From NCBI RefSeq assembly GCF_000425825.1, contig NZ_AUEE01000003.1:186001-250000 (forward strand): a stretch of DNA of 64,000 bases, written 5' to 3'. The DNA comes from Jeotgalicoccus marinus DSM 19772 (GTDB taxonomy: Bacteria; Bacillota; Bacilli; Staphylococcales; Salinicoccaceae). A model generated the notes under the pieces. The model was not told the origin of the DNA. It searched no databases and was given only the letters and a program-made list of their open reading frames with translations. The translations under genes were made by a program, and so were the position numbers. Positions 35,738-44,379 of this stretch are shown here, in pieces. Each line of letters opens with the position of its first letter. Position 1 is the first letter of the stretch.

Positions 35738-37306
35738 ATGTTTCAAGATTTTAAATTTATATTTAAGAAACCTTTATTAATAGCGACTTTATTTTTCGTT
35801 TCTTTATTCCCCGTTATTTATTCCTTAACTTTTCTCGGCGCAATGTGGAATCCCTATGATCGTACAGGAGATATGGCCTTTCATATAGTAAATGAAGATG
35901 AAGGTACAGAGGATATCAATATAGGTTCCAATATTGAAGAGGAACTGTCGGACAACGATCGGTTCGATTGGAAGTTTACAGGACTTGATGAAGCAAAAGA
36001 AGCAGTACAGAGTGGGGATGCTTATGGTTATCTAGTGATTCCATCAGATGCATCAGATAATGCTGCTTCTTTATTAAGTGAACAACCAGAAAAAGTAAAC
36101 CTCACACTTCACACAAATCCAGGCTATAACTTTATCGGATCAATTATGGCTCAACAAGCAGGTTCAGAATTAGAGAAGAATATACAAACTGAGATTACTA
36201 GTACTTATACTTCTAGTTTAATTGATGAAATTGCTCAAGTATCTGATCGTAGCGGCGAAGCTGAACAAGCCATTAATGAACTGACTGAAGGTGCGGTTGC
36301 CCTAGATCAGGGACTTCTACAACTTCAAGGTTCTACAGCAGAACTACAAGAAGGTTCAAATACGCTTTATAGTGGTGAACAACAATTTTCTAGTCAACTC
36401 AATCAAGCATCAGCCTTACTCGGTAATTACGCTCAACCTATTACTGGTGCACAAAGTCAGTTAGAAAGTGGTGCAGGTGATCTTAATAACGGTATCGGTC
36501 AACTGAACAGTGGTGTAAGTGAATTGAAAGCTGGTTCAGAACAACTATCTGGTGGCTTACAGGAAGTTCAGAGCCAATTCCAAGAACTTCAAAATCGCAT
36601 GGATGAGTCTGGCCTAGTATTTACATCAGAAGGTGCCGATGCAATTACACATCCGATTGAACTGACAACTGAAACATCAGTGGAAACTGATAACTACGCT
36701 CAAGGATTTGCACCATTGGTTGTTGCAGTCAGCTTATTTATCGGTGCAATAACGTTTAACGTTGTTTACCCTATCAACAAAATTTTTGATAAGGAAGCTT
36801 CCGTAGTCTCAAGATGGATTAGCCGTGGGTTATTATTTATCTCTCACTCCGTACTGATTTCAAGTTTGCTTTATGCAACAATTGTTTGGATTATGCAGAT
36901 TGATATATACAGTCATTGGAGATTTTACTTTGCCATGATTATGTGGTCATTAGTGTCCATAATAATCATTGCGACAATGGTTACCATATTCGGTAACTTT
37001 GGTAAGTTTCTCGGTATTGTCTTACTCATTGTCCAACTATCATCAAGTGGCGGTACCTTCCCAATAGAAACTGCTAATAATTTCTATCAATCACTCTTCG
37101 ATGTATTACCAATGGCCTTTATTGTTTCAGGCTTTAAAGATGCGATATTTAATCAAGCATTCAACGTAGAGTTCTCTACAGTAATCATTTATCTAGCAGT
37201 GATTTCAATCGTTCTTTACTTGATGATCCTACTCGTACTTTGGCTAAAAGATAAATTCCCTGCATATGAAGAAAAAATCAATAAGATGAGTCGTTTTGAA
37301 GGATAG
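35738..37306 (+). CDS. YhgE/Pip-domain membrane protein
   Basis: 522 aa from ATG 35738 after AGAGGA. An N-terminal helix (about 15-37) is followed by a long extracytoplasmic region, including a heptad-like segment rich in LNNGIGQLNSGVSELKAGSE (residues about 190-300). Five or six C-terminal helices end the protein. This is the YhgE/Pip architecture, relatives of ABC-2 permeases without an ATPase and of type VII secretion EsaA or phage infection protein. Function in staphylococci is unsettled; exporter-like activity under TetR control is likely. Confidence 0.85.
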   Translation: MFQDFKFIFKKPLLIATLFFVSLFPVIYSLTFLGAMWNPYDRTGDMAFHIVNEDEGTEDINIGSNIEEELSDNDRFDWKFTGLDEAKEAVQSGDAYGYLVIPSDASDNAASLLSEQPEKVNLTLHTNPGYNFIGSIMAQQAGSELEKNIQTEITSTYTSSLIDEIAQVSDRSGEAEQAINELTEGAVALDQGLLQLQGSTAELQEGSNTLYSGEQQFSSQLNQASALLGNYAQPITGAQSQLESGAGDLNNGIGQLNSGVSELKAGSEQLSGGLQEVQSQFQELQNRMDESGLVFTSEGADAITHPIELTTETSVETDNYAQGFAPLVVAVSLFIGAITFNVVYPINKIFDKEASVVSRWISRGLLFISHSVLISSLLYATIVWIMQIDIYSHWRFYFAMIMWSLVSIIIIATMVTIFGNFGKFLGIVLLIVQLSSSGGTFPIETANNFYQSLFDVLPMAFIVSGFKDAIFNQAFNVEFSTVIIYLAVISIVLYLMILLVLWLKDKFPAYEEKINKMSRFEG

Positions 37307-37330
37307 TAGGCAGAAATTCTTTCCCAAATT

Positions 37331-37348
37331 TTTGACATCCTAATGTCA
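37331..37348 (+). terminator. Hairpin downstream of the YhgE-like gene
   Basis: TTGACAT-CCTA-ATGTCAA perfect 7-bp stem 25 bases after the stop; no long T-run, so termination may be weak. Confidence 0.4.
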
Positions 37349-37377
37349 ATAGTCTGAAATAATACAGGAATATTTCA

Positions 37378-37510
37378 ATGTTACAAAGCTGTCTCTAACT
37401 GTAATTGCATTATTATTGCGTTGTAACATACGTAATCAATTTATGTGATACATTAGTAACTGTCCTAGAGAGACAGTAAAAAATACAGTGCATGTCGACA
37501 GAACGACAGT
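37378..37510 (+). promoter_or_regulatory. Structured leader of the SceD-like gene
   Basis: The 256-base spacer before the gene holds ATGTTACAA (37378-37386) inverted at 37421-37429, CTGTCTCT (37390-37397) inverted at 37469-37476, and a local hairpin ACTGTC / GACAGT (37459-37477). The last two cannot form together. Four ACAG(T) repeats follow at 37473, 37485, 37498 and 37506. Some elements could be DNA operators (WalR or other), some RNA structure. Confidence 0.4.
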
Positions 37511-37562
37511 TAAAGAATAGGCATTGAAATTTTAGAATTATTTTTTTGGAGGAAGAAAACAA

Positions 37563-38276
37563 ATGAAGAAAACAATATTAGCAACATCATTAGCTTTAGG
37601 TTTAGGCGTAACAGGCGTAGTAGCAGATCAAGACGTAGATGCATCATCAATCAATAAAGAAGAACTTGCACAAACAGTTCAAAATAACCCAGCTGAATTA
37701 AATGCAGCTCCAATCCATGAAGGTGCATATGACTACAACTTCACATTAAACAATGTGAACTATGACTTTACTTCAGATGGAACGAACTACTCTTGGGCAT
37801 ACAGTGCTAACGGTAACGCTACTGCGACTAACTACACTAACGAAACTGTAGAAGCACCTAAAGTAGAAGAAGTTCAAGAAGTTGAACAAACAAACAACAC
37901 TAACTACAACACACAAAACCAACAAGCAGCACCTGCTGTAGAAGAAGTTGAAGTTCAAGAAACACAACAACAAGTATCTGAGCCAGCAGCTCCTGCTCCA
38001 ACTCAATCTACTTCATCTTCAAATGGTTCAACTAAATCACAATTCTTAGCTGCAGGTGGTACTGAAGCTATGTGGAATAACATTGTTCTTCCAGAATCAA
38101 GTGGTAACCCGAACGCAGTAAGTCCAAACGGCTACCAAGGTCTTGGTCAAACTAAAGAATCTTGGGGAACTGGTTCAGTAGCAGATCAAACTGCAGGTAT
38201 GCTTGACTACGCTGAAAGACGTTATGGTTCAATCGATAACGCTATCCAATTCCGTAATGCAAACAATTGGTGGTAA
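37563..38276 (+). CDS. sceD: SceD/IsaA-type secreted transglycosylase
   Basis: 237 aa. Signal peptide 1 to about 27 (cleavage near VVADQDVDA). Residues about 50-80 contain HEGAYDYNFTLNNVNYDF, typical of SceD/IsaA proteins. A Q/E/T-rich disordered linker (90-150) leads to the C-terminal catalytic domain (155-237): QFLAAGGTEAMWNNIVLPES with the probable catalytic Glu178, GYQGLGQTKESWGTGS, and terminal NNWW. The family cleaves peptidoglycan glycan strands. GGAGG eight bases before the ATG suggests high expression. sceD versus isaA assignment is not certain. Confidence 0.88.
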   Translation: MKKTILATSLALGLGVTGVVADQDVDASSINKEELAQTVQNNPAELNAAPIHEGAYDYNFTLNNVNYDFTSDGTNYSWAYSANGNATATNYTNETVEAPKVEEVQEVEQTNNTNYNTQNQQAAPAVEEVEVQETQQQVSEPAAPAPTQSTSSSNGSTKSQFLAAGGTEAMWNNIVLPESSGNPNAVSPNGYQGLGQTKESWGTGSVADQTAGMLDYAERRYGSIDNAIQFRNANNWW

Positions 38277-38294
38277 GATCACCATTATATAACC

Positions 38295-38328
38295 AAAGAG
38301 ACTCCAGATGATCTGGAGTCTCTTTTTT
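38295..38328 (+). terminator. Intrinsic terminator of the SceD-like gene
   Basis: AAAGAGACTCCAGAT / ATCTGGAGTCTCTTT perfect stem followed by TTTTT. Confidence 0.92.
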
Positions 38329-38397
38329 GTCAGCTTTTAGTGATTATTCAGATAATAAAGTGTAGAATGATTTCATCTAAAGAAATGAGGGGATAGC

Positions 38398-39531
38398 ATG
38401 CACTTTGAAACAAAAGCAATACATGTTGGTCGTAGTGTTGACCCAAATACTGGTGCTGTAACAGCACCTATACACCTATCTTCGACCTACGAAAGACAAG
38501 CTGATGGTGGATATATTAATGAGACAATGTATAGCCGCAGTAAAAATCCAAATAGAAGATCCCTTGAAGAATGTCTGACCGCCTTAGAAAACGGTTATGA
38601 TGCAATCGCATTCTCTTCTGGTATGGCAGCAATAACCGCAGTCATTGAATCTTTACCGAAAAAGTATCCTAAAAGAATCGTCTTACCTAACGAGATGTAT
38701 TTCGGTGTTAAATTATTAATAGAAAAGACGGATATTGGACAGCGCTTCGACATAGTTACTATCGATATGACTGATGGCGATGCACTTAAAACCGCAATCA
38801 ATGAGAAACCAACAGGTATAGTATGGATTGAATCACCGTCTAATCCACAAATAAATATCACTGATATTAAAAAAGTCGTATCCTTAGCTCAGGGTGTTGG
38901 TGCGATTACCGTAGTGGATAATACGACCGCTTCACCTGTTTTCCAACAACCACTTGACTTAGGTGCAGATTTTTCACTCCATTCTGTTACAAAATACATT
39001 GGTGGTCATAGTGATGTGCTCCTAGGTGCAGTTATTGCGAAAGAAAGCAGTGAAATGTTAGAGAATATGAGACTCCATCAAGCCAATAAAGGTGGGGTCC
39101 CATCTCCATTTGAATGCTGGTTGGCACTTCGTGGTATAGAAACTTTATCTTTAAGAGTCCATGCACATGCTAAAAATGCCTTGGATGTGGCCCTATTTTT
39201 AGAATCACACAACAAGGTTAAAGCTGTTCATTATCCTGGACTAAAAAGTCATCCAAGTCATGCTATCGCTAAAGGGCAGATGTCCGGCTTCGGTGGGCTC
39301 TTATCCTTTGAAGTTGAAGGTGGGGCAGATGAGGCTTTGAAGGTTGCGAATAGCGTAGAAATGATTGTTCAAGCAACAAGTTTAGGCAGTACGCATTCTT
39401 ACATTGAGCACCGTGCGTCTGTTGAAAAAGAACTAACGATTTCTCCTGACAGCCTCTTAAGATTATCCGTAGGTCTTGAGAACGTGGAAGATATCATAGC
39501 CGACCTAAATCAAGCTCTAGAACAAATATAA
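38398..39531 (+). CDS. Cys/Met metabolism PLP-dependent enzyme (cystathionine gamma-synthase/lyase family)
   Basis: 377 aa. N-terminal FETKAIHVGRSVDPNTGAVT, YSRSKNPNRRSLEECLTALE, and the PLP lysine in SVTKYIGGHSDVL are family signatures. The final RLSVGLENVEDIIADL is also conserved. Whether it acts as cystathionine gamma-synthase, gamma-lyase or homocysteine/methionine lyase cannot be decided from sequence. It stands alone with GAGGGG before the ATG; no T-box or S-box is visible upstream. Confidence 0.88.
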   Translation: MHFETKAIHVGRSVDPNTGAVTAPIHLSSTYERQADGGYINETMYSRSKNPNRRSLEECLTALENGYDAIAFSSGMAAITAVIESLPKKYPKRIVLPNEMYFGVKLLIEKTDIGQRFDIVTIDMTDGDALKTAINEKPTGIVWIESPSNPQINITDIKKVVSLAQGVGAITVVDNTTASPVFQQPLDLGADFSLHSVTKYIGGHSDVLLGAVIAKESSEMLENMRLHQANKGGVPSPFECWLALRGIETLSLRVHAHAKNALDVALFLESHNKVKAVHYPGLKSHPSHAIAKGQMSGFGGLLSFEVEGGADEALKVANSVEMIVQATSLGSTHSYIEHRASVEKELTISPDSLLRLSVGLENVEDIIADLNQALEQI

Positions 39532-39547
39532 TATACGGGTAATAAAA

Positions 39548-39724
39548 TGGGGCTGGGACAAAAACCATCCTCTTCATAAATAAGCCGGACGTTAGCAATT
39601 CTTAAGGCATCGCGTGAGCCTGTAGTCTCACGCAGATGCTATTCCCCCTAGAAGTCTAACGTCCGGCTTTTTCTAGTATATTTTATTATTTTCCTATATA
39701 TTCAGGGGGTCTTTGTCCCAACCC
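39548..39724. repeat. Nested palindromic intergenic repeat
   Basis: 177 bases with three concentric inverted repeats. Outer: GGGGCTGGGACAAA (39549-39562) with TTTGTCCCAACCC (39712-39724). Middle: GCCGGACGTTAG (39584-39595) with CTAACGTCCGGC (39656-39667), followed by TTTTTC. Inner: GCATCGCGTGAG (39607-39618) with CTCACGCAGATGC (39627-39639). It fills the spacer between two convergent genes and encodes no protein. GGGGCTGGGACA-type borders recall dispersed intergenic repeats of staphylococci; no second copy is in this window. Confidence 0.8.
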
Positions 39725-39734
39725 TATTTTCAAT

Positions 39735-40205
39735 TCATTTATACTTTTCTAATAGTACCTGTGGAATATGACAGTAATCGTTAGGGTAATGATCTAATCT
39801 ATCCTGATGTTCTTCACTGCTTTTTACATAATTTAATAACGGAGCAACTTCTACCGCAATTTCGTCTCGGTCATGGCGAACCTCTATAAAAGTTTTAGCT
39901 TCCTTTAGATGTTCAATGTCTTCACTATAAAAACCAGTTCTGTACTTAGGACCTTCATCGACGCCTTGCTTATTAATACTAAACGGATCAATGATTTCAA
40001 AAAGAAAATTCATTAAATCTGATACGGAGGTGACATCAGGGTCAAATTCCGTTTTCACGCATTCTACATAACCATCATAATCACCTTCTAATGTGTTTGT
40101 AGAACCATTCGCGCGTCCTGCTTCTGTATGTATAACTCCCGGAAGTGTTTTTACAAAGGCTTGTACACCCCATAAACAACCACCAGCTAGATATACTGTT
40201 TCCAT
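39735..40205 (-). CDS. msrA: Peptide methionine sulfoxide reductase A, divergent
   Basis: 156 aa. The catalytic motif reads AGGCLWGVQAF with Cys10 (family consensus GCFWG), followed by LPGV and the late YRTGFY. The second resolving cysteines of classical MsrA are not obvious; CVKTEF and the late DYCHIP hold the only other cysteines seen. The segment usually reading YAGG is altered to GRANGST. It repairs methionine-S-sulfoxide if active. It ends the rpiR-HD-msrA operon, 15 bases after the HD gene. Confidence 0.82.
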   Translation of the reverse strand: METVYLAGGCLWGVQAFVKTLPGVIHTEAGRANGSTNTLEGDYDGYVECVKTEFDPDVTSVSDLMNFLFEIIDPFSINKQGVDEGPKYRTGFYSEDIEHLKEAKTFIEVRHDRDEIAVEVAPLLNYVKSSEEHQDRLDHYPNDYCHIPQVLLEKYK

Positions 40206-40220
40206 AGTTTACACCCCCCT

Positions 40221-40868
40221 TTAAAACTCACCATTCCATTCTTTAAAGAAATGGTCCAGAAACAATTTCATGAAGTCTTCTCTCTCTTGTGCAATTTCTT
40301 TAGCTCGTTCAGTGTTCAGTTTATTCTTTAATAGTAACAGTTTTTCATAGAAGTGATTGATAGATGTAGAGTTTCCTTTTCTATACTCTTTTGCACTCAT
40401 ATCGTTTCTGACTTCTACCTCTGGGTCATACATAGCTTGCCCCTTCGCACCGCCGTACTGGAAGGTTCTCGCAATGCCGATTGCCCCAATAGCATCCAGT
40501 CTATCGGCATCCTGAACAATGCATGCCTCCATAGATGTCAGCTTATCACCATGACCACCTTTAAATGATATTGTGCTAATGATTGTTAGAATTTTATCGA
40601 TAACTGTTTCCTCAATATCAAGACTTAGTAAAAAATCTTTTATATTTTTCATTGAGGCCTCAACGTCATCCTCTAATTTTTCATCAGGAATATCGTGAAG
40701 AAGGGAAGCAGCGATTACAGTAAAGGTATCTGCATTTTCAGACTTCAGTAATTCTTTACTCAGATTCGTCACTCTTTCAATGTGATACCAATCATGGCCA
40801 GTTGTCTCATGTATGAGTTGGTTTTTTACCCAGTCCTCAATTTCTTTGAGGGCGATGTGTGCTTTCAT
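40221..40868 (-). CDS. HD-domain phosphohydrolase
   Basis: 215 aa. HD metal residues: HDWYHIERV (first His), LLHDIPDEK (HD pair) and QDADRLDAIGAIGIAR (distal Asp). The arrangement matches the YedJ/YpgQ subgroup, soluble metal-dependent phosphohydrolases often acting on nucleotides. It starts six bases after the RpiR gene and is co-transcribed with it and with msrA. Confidence 0.88.
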   Translation of the reverse strand: MKAHIALKEIEDWVKNQLIHETTGHDWYHIERVTNLSKELLKSENADTFTVIAASLLHDIPDEKLEDDVEASMKNIKDFLLSLDIEETVIDKILTIISTISFKGGHGDKLTSMEACIVQDADRLDAIGAIGIARTFQYGGAKGQAMYDPEVEVRNDMSAKEYRKGNSTSINHFYEKLLLLKNKLNTERAKEIAQEREDFMKLFLDHFFKEWNGEF

Positions 40869-40874
40869 AAAGTT

Positions 40875-41768
40875 TTACCCCTTAAATTTTTTAGAGTTTA
40901 AATTTAAATCTACACCGGTCAAGTAAGACTTTTCCTTTAATAAATCAGCTAATGTCTCTACATTATCACCTGATTGGGGTGCGAGCCTACTACCGTATTC
41001 AACAACGATTGCTTCAATTAATGTCACTAAAGAAATTACAGTGAAGTGTTTGGTACTGGTATCTACCTTCATTATAATTTTGGCATACTGACTGATCGGA
41101 TTTGATAATTCATCTGTAATAAGAATCACTGGAATACCGTTCTTATGGGCAATCTCCGCAACATCTATCATGCGATTGGAATATGGAGAGAAGGCAATAA
41201 CTACAATAACATCCTCATGATTAAGTAATATTAATCGGTCTAAAATATTATCTATATCCATAGACAATTGATGTACTCTAGGTTCAAATTCTGTTAGTAA
41301 AGCTTCCATATACATCGCCATTGCTTTATAAGGTCTTGATCCAGCAAGATGAATATGCTTACTTTCAACTAATAGATCTACAGCCACATGTACGCTGTCT
41401 AAAAGTTGTGGTGTTAAAGTACGCTTTAATACACTAATATTTTCACTCCAAATATCTTCAATCAACTTATCAGAGTTTTCGTCTTGATCCACATCAAATG
41501 ACGATTGAATACGACTCCACTTGGATGCATAGGTTTTGTGAATTTCAAAGAACTGCTTCTTTAAATCAAAAAACGAACTATATCCTAATTCTTGAGTAAA
41601 ACGTAAGACTGTAGTTGTTCCAACACCCACTTCTTGTGCAAATTCTTTTACTGACATCATACTAATTTCTGAATGATTTTCTAATAGATAATCACAAATA
41701 GCCTGATGTTTCTTTGTCATTTTACTCTTATTCTCTATTAAATAGTCCAGTATAGTTCTGTCATCCAT
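40875..41768 (-). CDS. RpiR/MurR-family regulator
   Basis: 297 aa from ATG 41768, seven bases after GGAGG. N-terminal HTH_6 domain (KHQAICDYLLENHSEISMMS, then VGTTTVLRFTQELGYSSFFD) and C-terminal SIS sugar-phosphate-binding domain (HIHLAGSRPYKAMAMYMEAL, then VIAFSPYSNRMIDVAEIAHK). RpiR proteins respond to phosphosugars. It opens the operon with an HD phosphohydrolase and MsrA and is divergent from the YkvI-like transporter, which it may control. Confidence 0.88.
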   Translation of the reverse strand: MDDRTILDYLIENKSKMTKKHQAICDYLLENHSEISMMSVKEFAQEVGVGTTTVLRFTQELGYSSFFDLKKQFFEIHKTYASKWSRIQSSFDVDQDENSDKLIEDIWSENISVLKRTLTPQLLDSVHVAVDLLVESKHIHLAGSRPYKAMAMYMEALLTEFEPRVHQLSMDIDNILDRLILLNHEDVIVVIAFSPYSNRMIDVAEIAHKNGIPVILITDELSNPISQYAKIIMKVDTSTKHFTVISLVTLIEAIVVEYGSRLAPQSGDNVETLADLLKEKSYLTGVDLNLNSKKFKG

Positions 41769-41869
41769 ATCCACACCTCCATGTTCATGGGTACATAACC
41801 ACGTTTAGTATCAAATTATAGCATAATAAAATGGTTTGATATCCACCAAAATAAAAATATTTGGCTTAT

Positions 41870-41895
41870 CATACTTTATTTATAACTAAAGTATG
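41870..41895. promoter_or_regulatory. Palindrome upstream of the YkvI-like gene
   Basis: CATACTTTA-N8-TAAAGTATG, perfect 9-bp arms, in the RpiR/YkvI divergent spacer. A second inverted repeat (TATCAAA / TTTGATA) lies nearer the RpiR side. Candidate operators. Confidence 0.5.
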
Positions 41896-41937
41896 TTAAC
41901 ATAATTTATTGTTGACTCAAAACTCTAGAGGAGGAAT

Positions 41938-43014
41938 ATTATCAGCACTGCTAATAAAGACTCTATCAGAATTGCTTTTGCTTATCTCAGTTTTATCGTA
42001 GGTGCAGGTTTTACAACTGGACAAGAAATCCTACAGTTTTTTGTGAATTATGGAAAGTTCAGCCTTGTTGGAGCTATAATTTCCGGACTCATTGTTATCT
42101 TTGCAACAAGACAAGTTGCAAAAGTCGGTTATCGACTCGAAGCGGAATCTTATGACATATCTTTAAATGCAATGTTTGGTCCTATAGTAGGTCGAATCAT
42201 TGATTACCTACTCATTTTCTTCCTTTATGGAACAACTATAATAATGATTGCAGGTGGTGGAGCAGCCTTTTATGATGGCTTTGGTGTACCAACCTGGCTC
42301 GGATCACTTATTATTGTGTTACTCTTATTTGTCGTATTACAAGTTAAATTCGACAGCATACTTTCTATATTAGGCGCAGTCACGCCTTTACTCGTAATAA
42401 CAGTATTAGTTATTGCAGGTTATAATATTTTAAATCCGAGCGTACCATTCAGTGAGGTAAACCAACACACTGATATTTTTACCACACCTACAAGATCTTG
42501 GTGGTGGGACGCTATCACATATGGTGGTTTAATTATCGGTAACAGTTTTTCATTCTTAACTATCGTCGGTGCAGAAGCAGACAGACATAAAATTGCTCGA
42601 CGTGGTGCTTTATACGGCGGAGTTATCTTCTCAGTATTACTATTAATAATGGTGGCAGGTATTTTAAGTAATATCCAAGAAGCAAATACGGTTGAATTAC
42701 CGACTCTACTCATGGCAGAACAAATCCATCCCGTATTAATGTATACAATGGCTACCGTAATGGTTGCCGTCATTTTTAACAGCTGTGTGGGTATGTTATA
42801 TCCACTACTAAATCGCTTTACTGCTCCAAATAGTAAACCATATAGACTCTTACTATTCATTTTACTAATATTAGGCTATCTATTTAGCTTTGTAGGCTTT
42901 GCTGACTTAGTAAATACTGTCTATCCACTGTTTGGTTATATCGGTCTATTTATTACCTTAGCCTTACTCATTAGATGGATTACAAACAAGACAAGTAAGA
43001 AAAAATTAATGTAA
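41938..43014 (+). CDS. YkvI-family membrane transporter, no standard start codon
   Basis: 358 aa if begun at ATT 41938. AGGAGG at 41929-41934 is ideally placed for codon 41938 or 41941 (ATT, ATC), but neither is ATG, GTG or TTG, and an in-frame TAG at 41926 blocks any earlier start. The peptide from there (SIRIAFAYLSFIVGAGFTTG then QEILQFF) is the conserved first helix of YkvI proteins (LeuT-like fold). A GTG at 42043 would remove that helix. Ten or so helices follow intact. Either a near-cognate start is used or a point mutation has silenced the gene. Confidence 0.75.
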   Translation: MISTANKDSIRIAFAYLSFIVGAGFTTGQEILQFFVNYGKFSLVGAIISGLIVIFATRQVAKVGYRLEAESYDISLNAMFGPIVGRIIDYLLIFFLYGTTIIMIAGGGAAFYDGFGVPTWLGSLIIVLLLFVVLQVKFDSILSILGAVTPLLVITVLVIAGYNILNPSVPFSEVNQHTDIFTTPTRSWWWDAITYGGLIIGNSFSFLTIVGAEADRHKIARRGALYGGVIFSVLLLIMVAGILSNIQEANTVELPTLLMAEQIHPVLMYTMATVMVAVIFNSCVGMLYPLLNRFTAPNSKPYRLLLFILLILGYLFSFVGFADLVNTVYPLFGYIGLFITLALLIRWITNKTSKKKLM

Positions 43015-43060
43015 TATAATAATTCACTAGTTGTGTGCACTATATTTGATTTCAAAAAAA

Positions 43061-43108
43061 GCTCCCCCTTAAGTTTTTACTTTTTTAAGTGTCTACTTAG
43101 GGGGGAGC
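43061..43108. terminator. Bidirectional intrinsic terminator
   Basis: GCTCCCCCTTAAGT / ACTTAGGGGGGAGC stem; AAAAAAA on the left gives a T-run for the minus strand. It separates the YkvI-like gene from the convergent small gene. Confidence 0.8.
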
Positions 43109-43118
43109 ATATCATTAT

Positions 43119-43349
43119 TCATTTACTATTATTCTTATTTTTTTCACCTTTGGGGTCAATCGCTCCCATAATAACGCCTAATAAGATACCAGCGGGCATA
43201 CCCAAGGCAACTCCTAAGGCAAGATTATCAATAAATATACCTATAAACATCCCAATCACAGGCCCAAAAGCAATTCCTATCGCAAACCACTGCATGTTCA
43301 AGCCGCTCTCATGTTCATTCTGAGGGTCCTTTTTCTCTTCATTATCCAA
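43119..43349 (-). CDS. Small two-helix glycine-rich membrane protein
   Basis: 76 aa from TTG 43349, eight bases after GGGGAGG. Residues about 18-65 form two hydrophobic helices with glycine spacing (IGIAFGPVIGMFIGIF, then LGVALGMPAGILLGVIMGA). The N-terminus is acidic. No family recognised. An in-frame extension to 43412 overlaps the end of plsX but has no ribosome site. It is the last gene of the fabF-degV-plsX unit. Confidence 0.6.
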   Translation of the reverse strand: MDNEEKKDPQNEHESGLNMQWFAIGIAFGPVIGMFIGIFIDNLALGVALGMPAGILLGVIMGAIDPKGEKNKNNSK

Positions 43350-43392
43350 GAATACAGCCTCCCCACATTGTTTGGTTAGTTCCATAGTACCA

Positions 43393-44379
43393 TCAATAAT
43401 CTTTAAACGCATTGTTCACTGCTAAACGTGCTGCAGTTAATACACTGTTTTTAAACATTTTCTCATCAGCTGAGCCGTGTGTGATTACAATTGGCGCCTT
43501 AATTCCCAAGATAAAACCACCACCGATATCTTCATTGGTGAATCTATTAACCCTCTGTTGAATAGCACGTTCGACCACGGCTAATGTCTTCTTATCCAAC
43601 GATTCTTCTGTAGTTATAACTGCCAATAAATCATTCAATAATATTTGGCTAGTGCCTTCTACGGATTTCAGCAGAATGTTACCAGTAAAGCCGTCTGTCA
43701 GTACAATTTCATTCGTACCTTTTAAAATATCTGTCGGTTCTACATTTCCTATGAAATTGATAGTCTGCTCATTTTCTAGATTAGCATAGGCGGCCTTCCT
43801 AAAATCATCACCCTTAGATGGTTCGGTACCAATATTTAAAAGTCCCACTCTTGGTTCTGTCACGCCAAGTAATTGTTTAGCAATCGCACTACCAAATTTA
43901 CCATAATCACTTAAATACTTCGGTTTACTCGCAATATTCGCACCAGCATCAATCAAAAGATAGTATGGTGATTCTTTAGAGACCGTTGGTAATATAGAGA
44001 CTGCTGCCGGACGTTCTATACCTTCAATAGTTCCAATATAAAACATACTGGCAAGATAGATTGCACCGCTAGATCCTGCAGATATAAAGCTATCTGCCTG
44101 TCCTTCACTGACGGCCTTTATACCTCGAACTAAAGCAGAGTTCTGCTTTCTTCTGACTGCTTTTAATGCATGATCATCATCTGTAATCTCATTATTCGAC
44201 TCGATAATTTTTACACGGTTCATGTCCGAAAATTCAGGGAGAGCTGCCTTGATTTCACGAGGTGAACCAAAAAATAGACAGCTGAGGTCTTTTTGTTCTT
44301 CCATAGCTAGGCAAGCACCATAGACTGTTGTATTGACTCCAAAATCTCCGCCTACTGTATCAACTGCAATCTTTATCAT
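43393..44379 (-). CDS. plsX: PlsX-like acyl-ACP:phosphate acyltransferase
   Basis: 328 aa. PlsX hallmarks: VDTVGGDFGVNTTVYGACLA at the start, SAGSSGAIYLASM, DAGANIASKPKYL, VGLLNIGTEPSKGDD, NFIGNVEPTDIL and VLTDGFTGNILLKS. PlsX makes acyl-phosphate for phospholipid synthesis. The N-terminal DTVGGD differs from the common DAMGGD. In staphylococci plsX sits with fapR and fabD; here it directly abuts a degV gene (0-base gap) with fabF upstream, so this may be a second copy or a rearranged locus. Confidence 0.88.
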   Translation of the reverse strand: MIKIAVDTVGGDFGVNTTVYGACLAMEEQKDLSCLFFGSPREIKAALPEFSDMNRVKIIESNNEITDDDHALKAVRRKQNSALVRGIKAVSEGQADSFISAGSSGAIYLASMFYIGTIEGIERPAAVSILPTVSKESPYYLLIDAGANIASKPKYLSDYGKFGSAIAKQLLGVTEPRVGLLNIGTEPSKGDDFRKAAYANLENEQTINFIGNVEPTDILKGTNEIVLTDGFTGNILLKSVEGTSQILLNDLLAVITTEESLDKKTLAVVERAIQQRVNRFTNEDIGGGFILGIKAPIVITHGSADEKMFKNSVLTAARLAVNNAFKDY

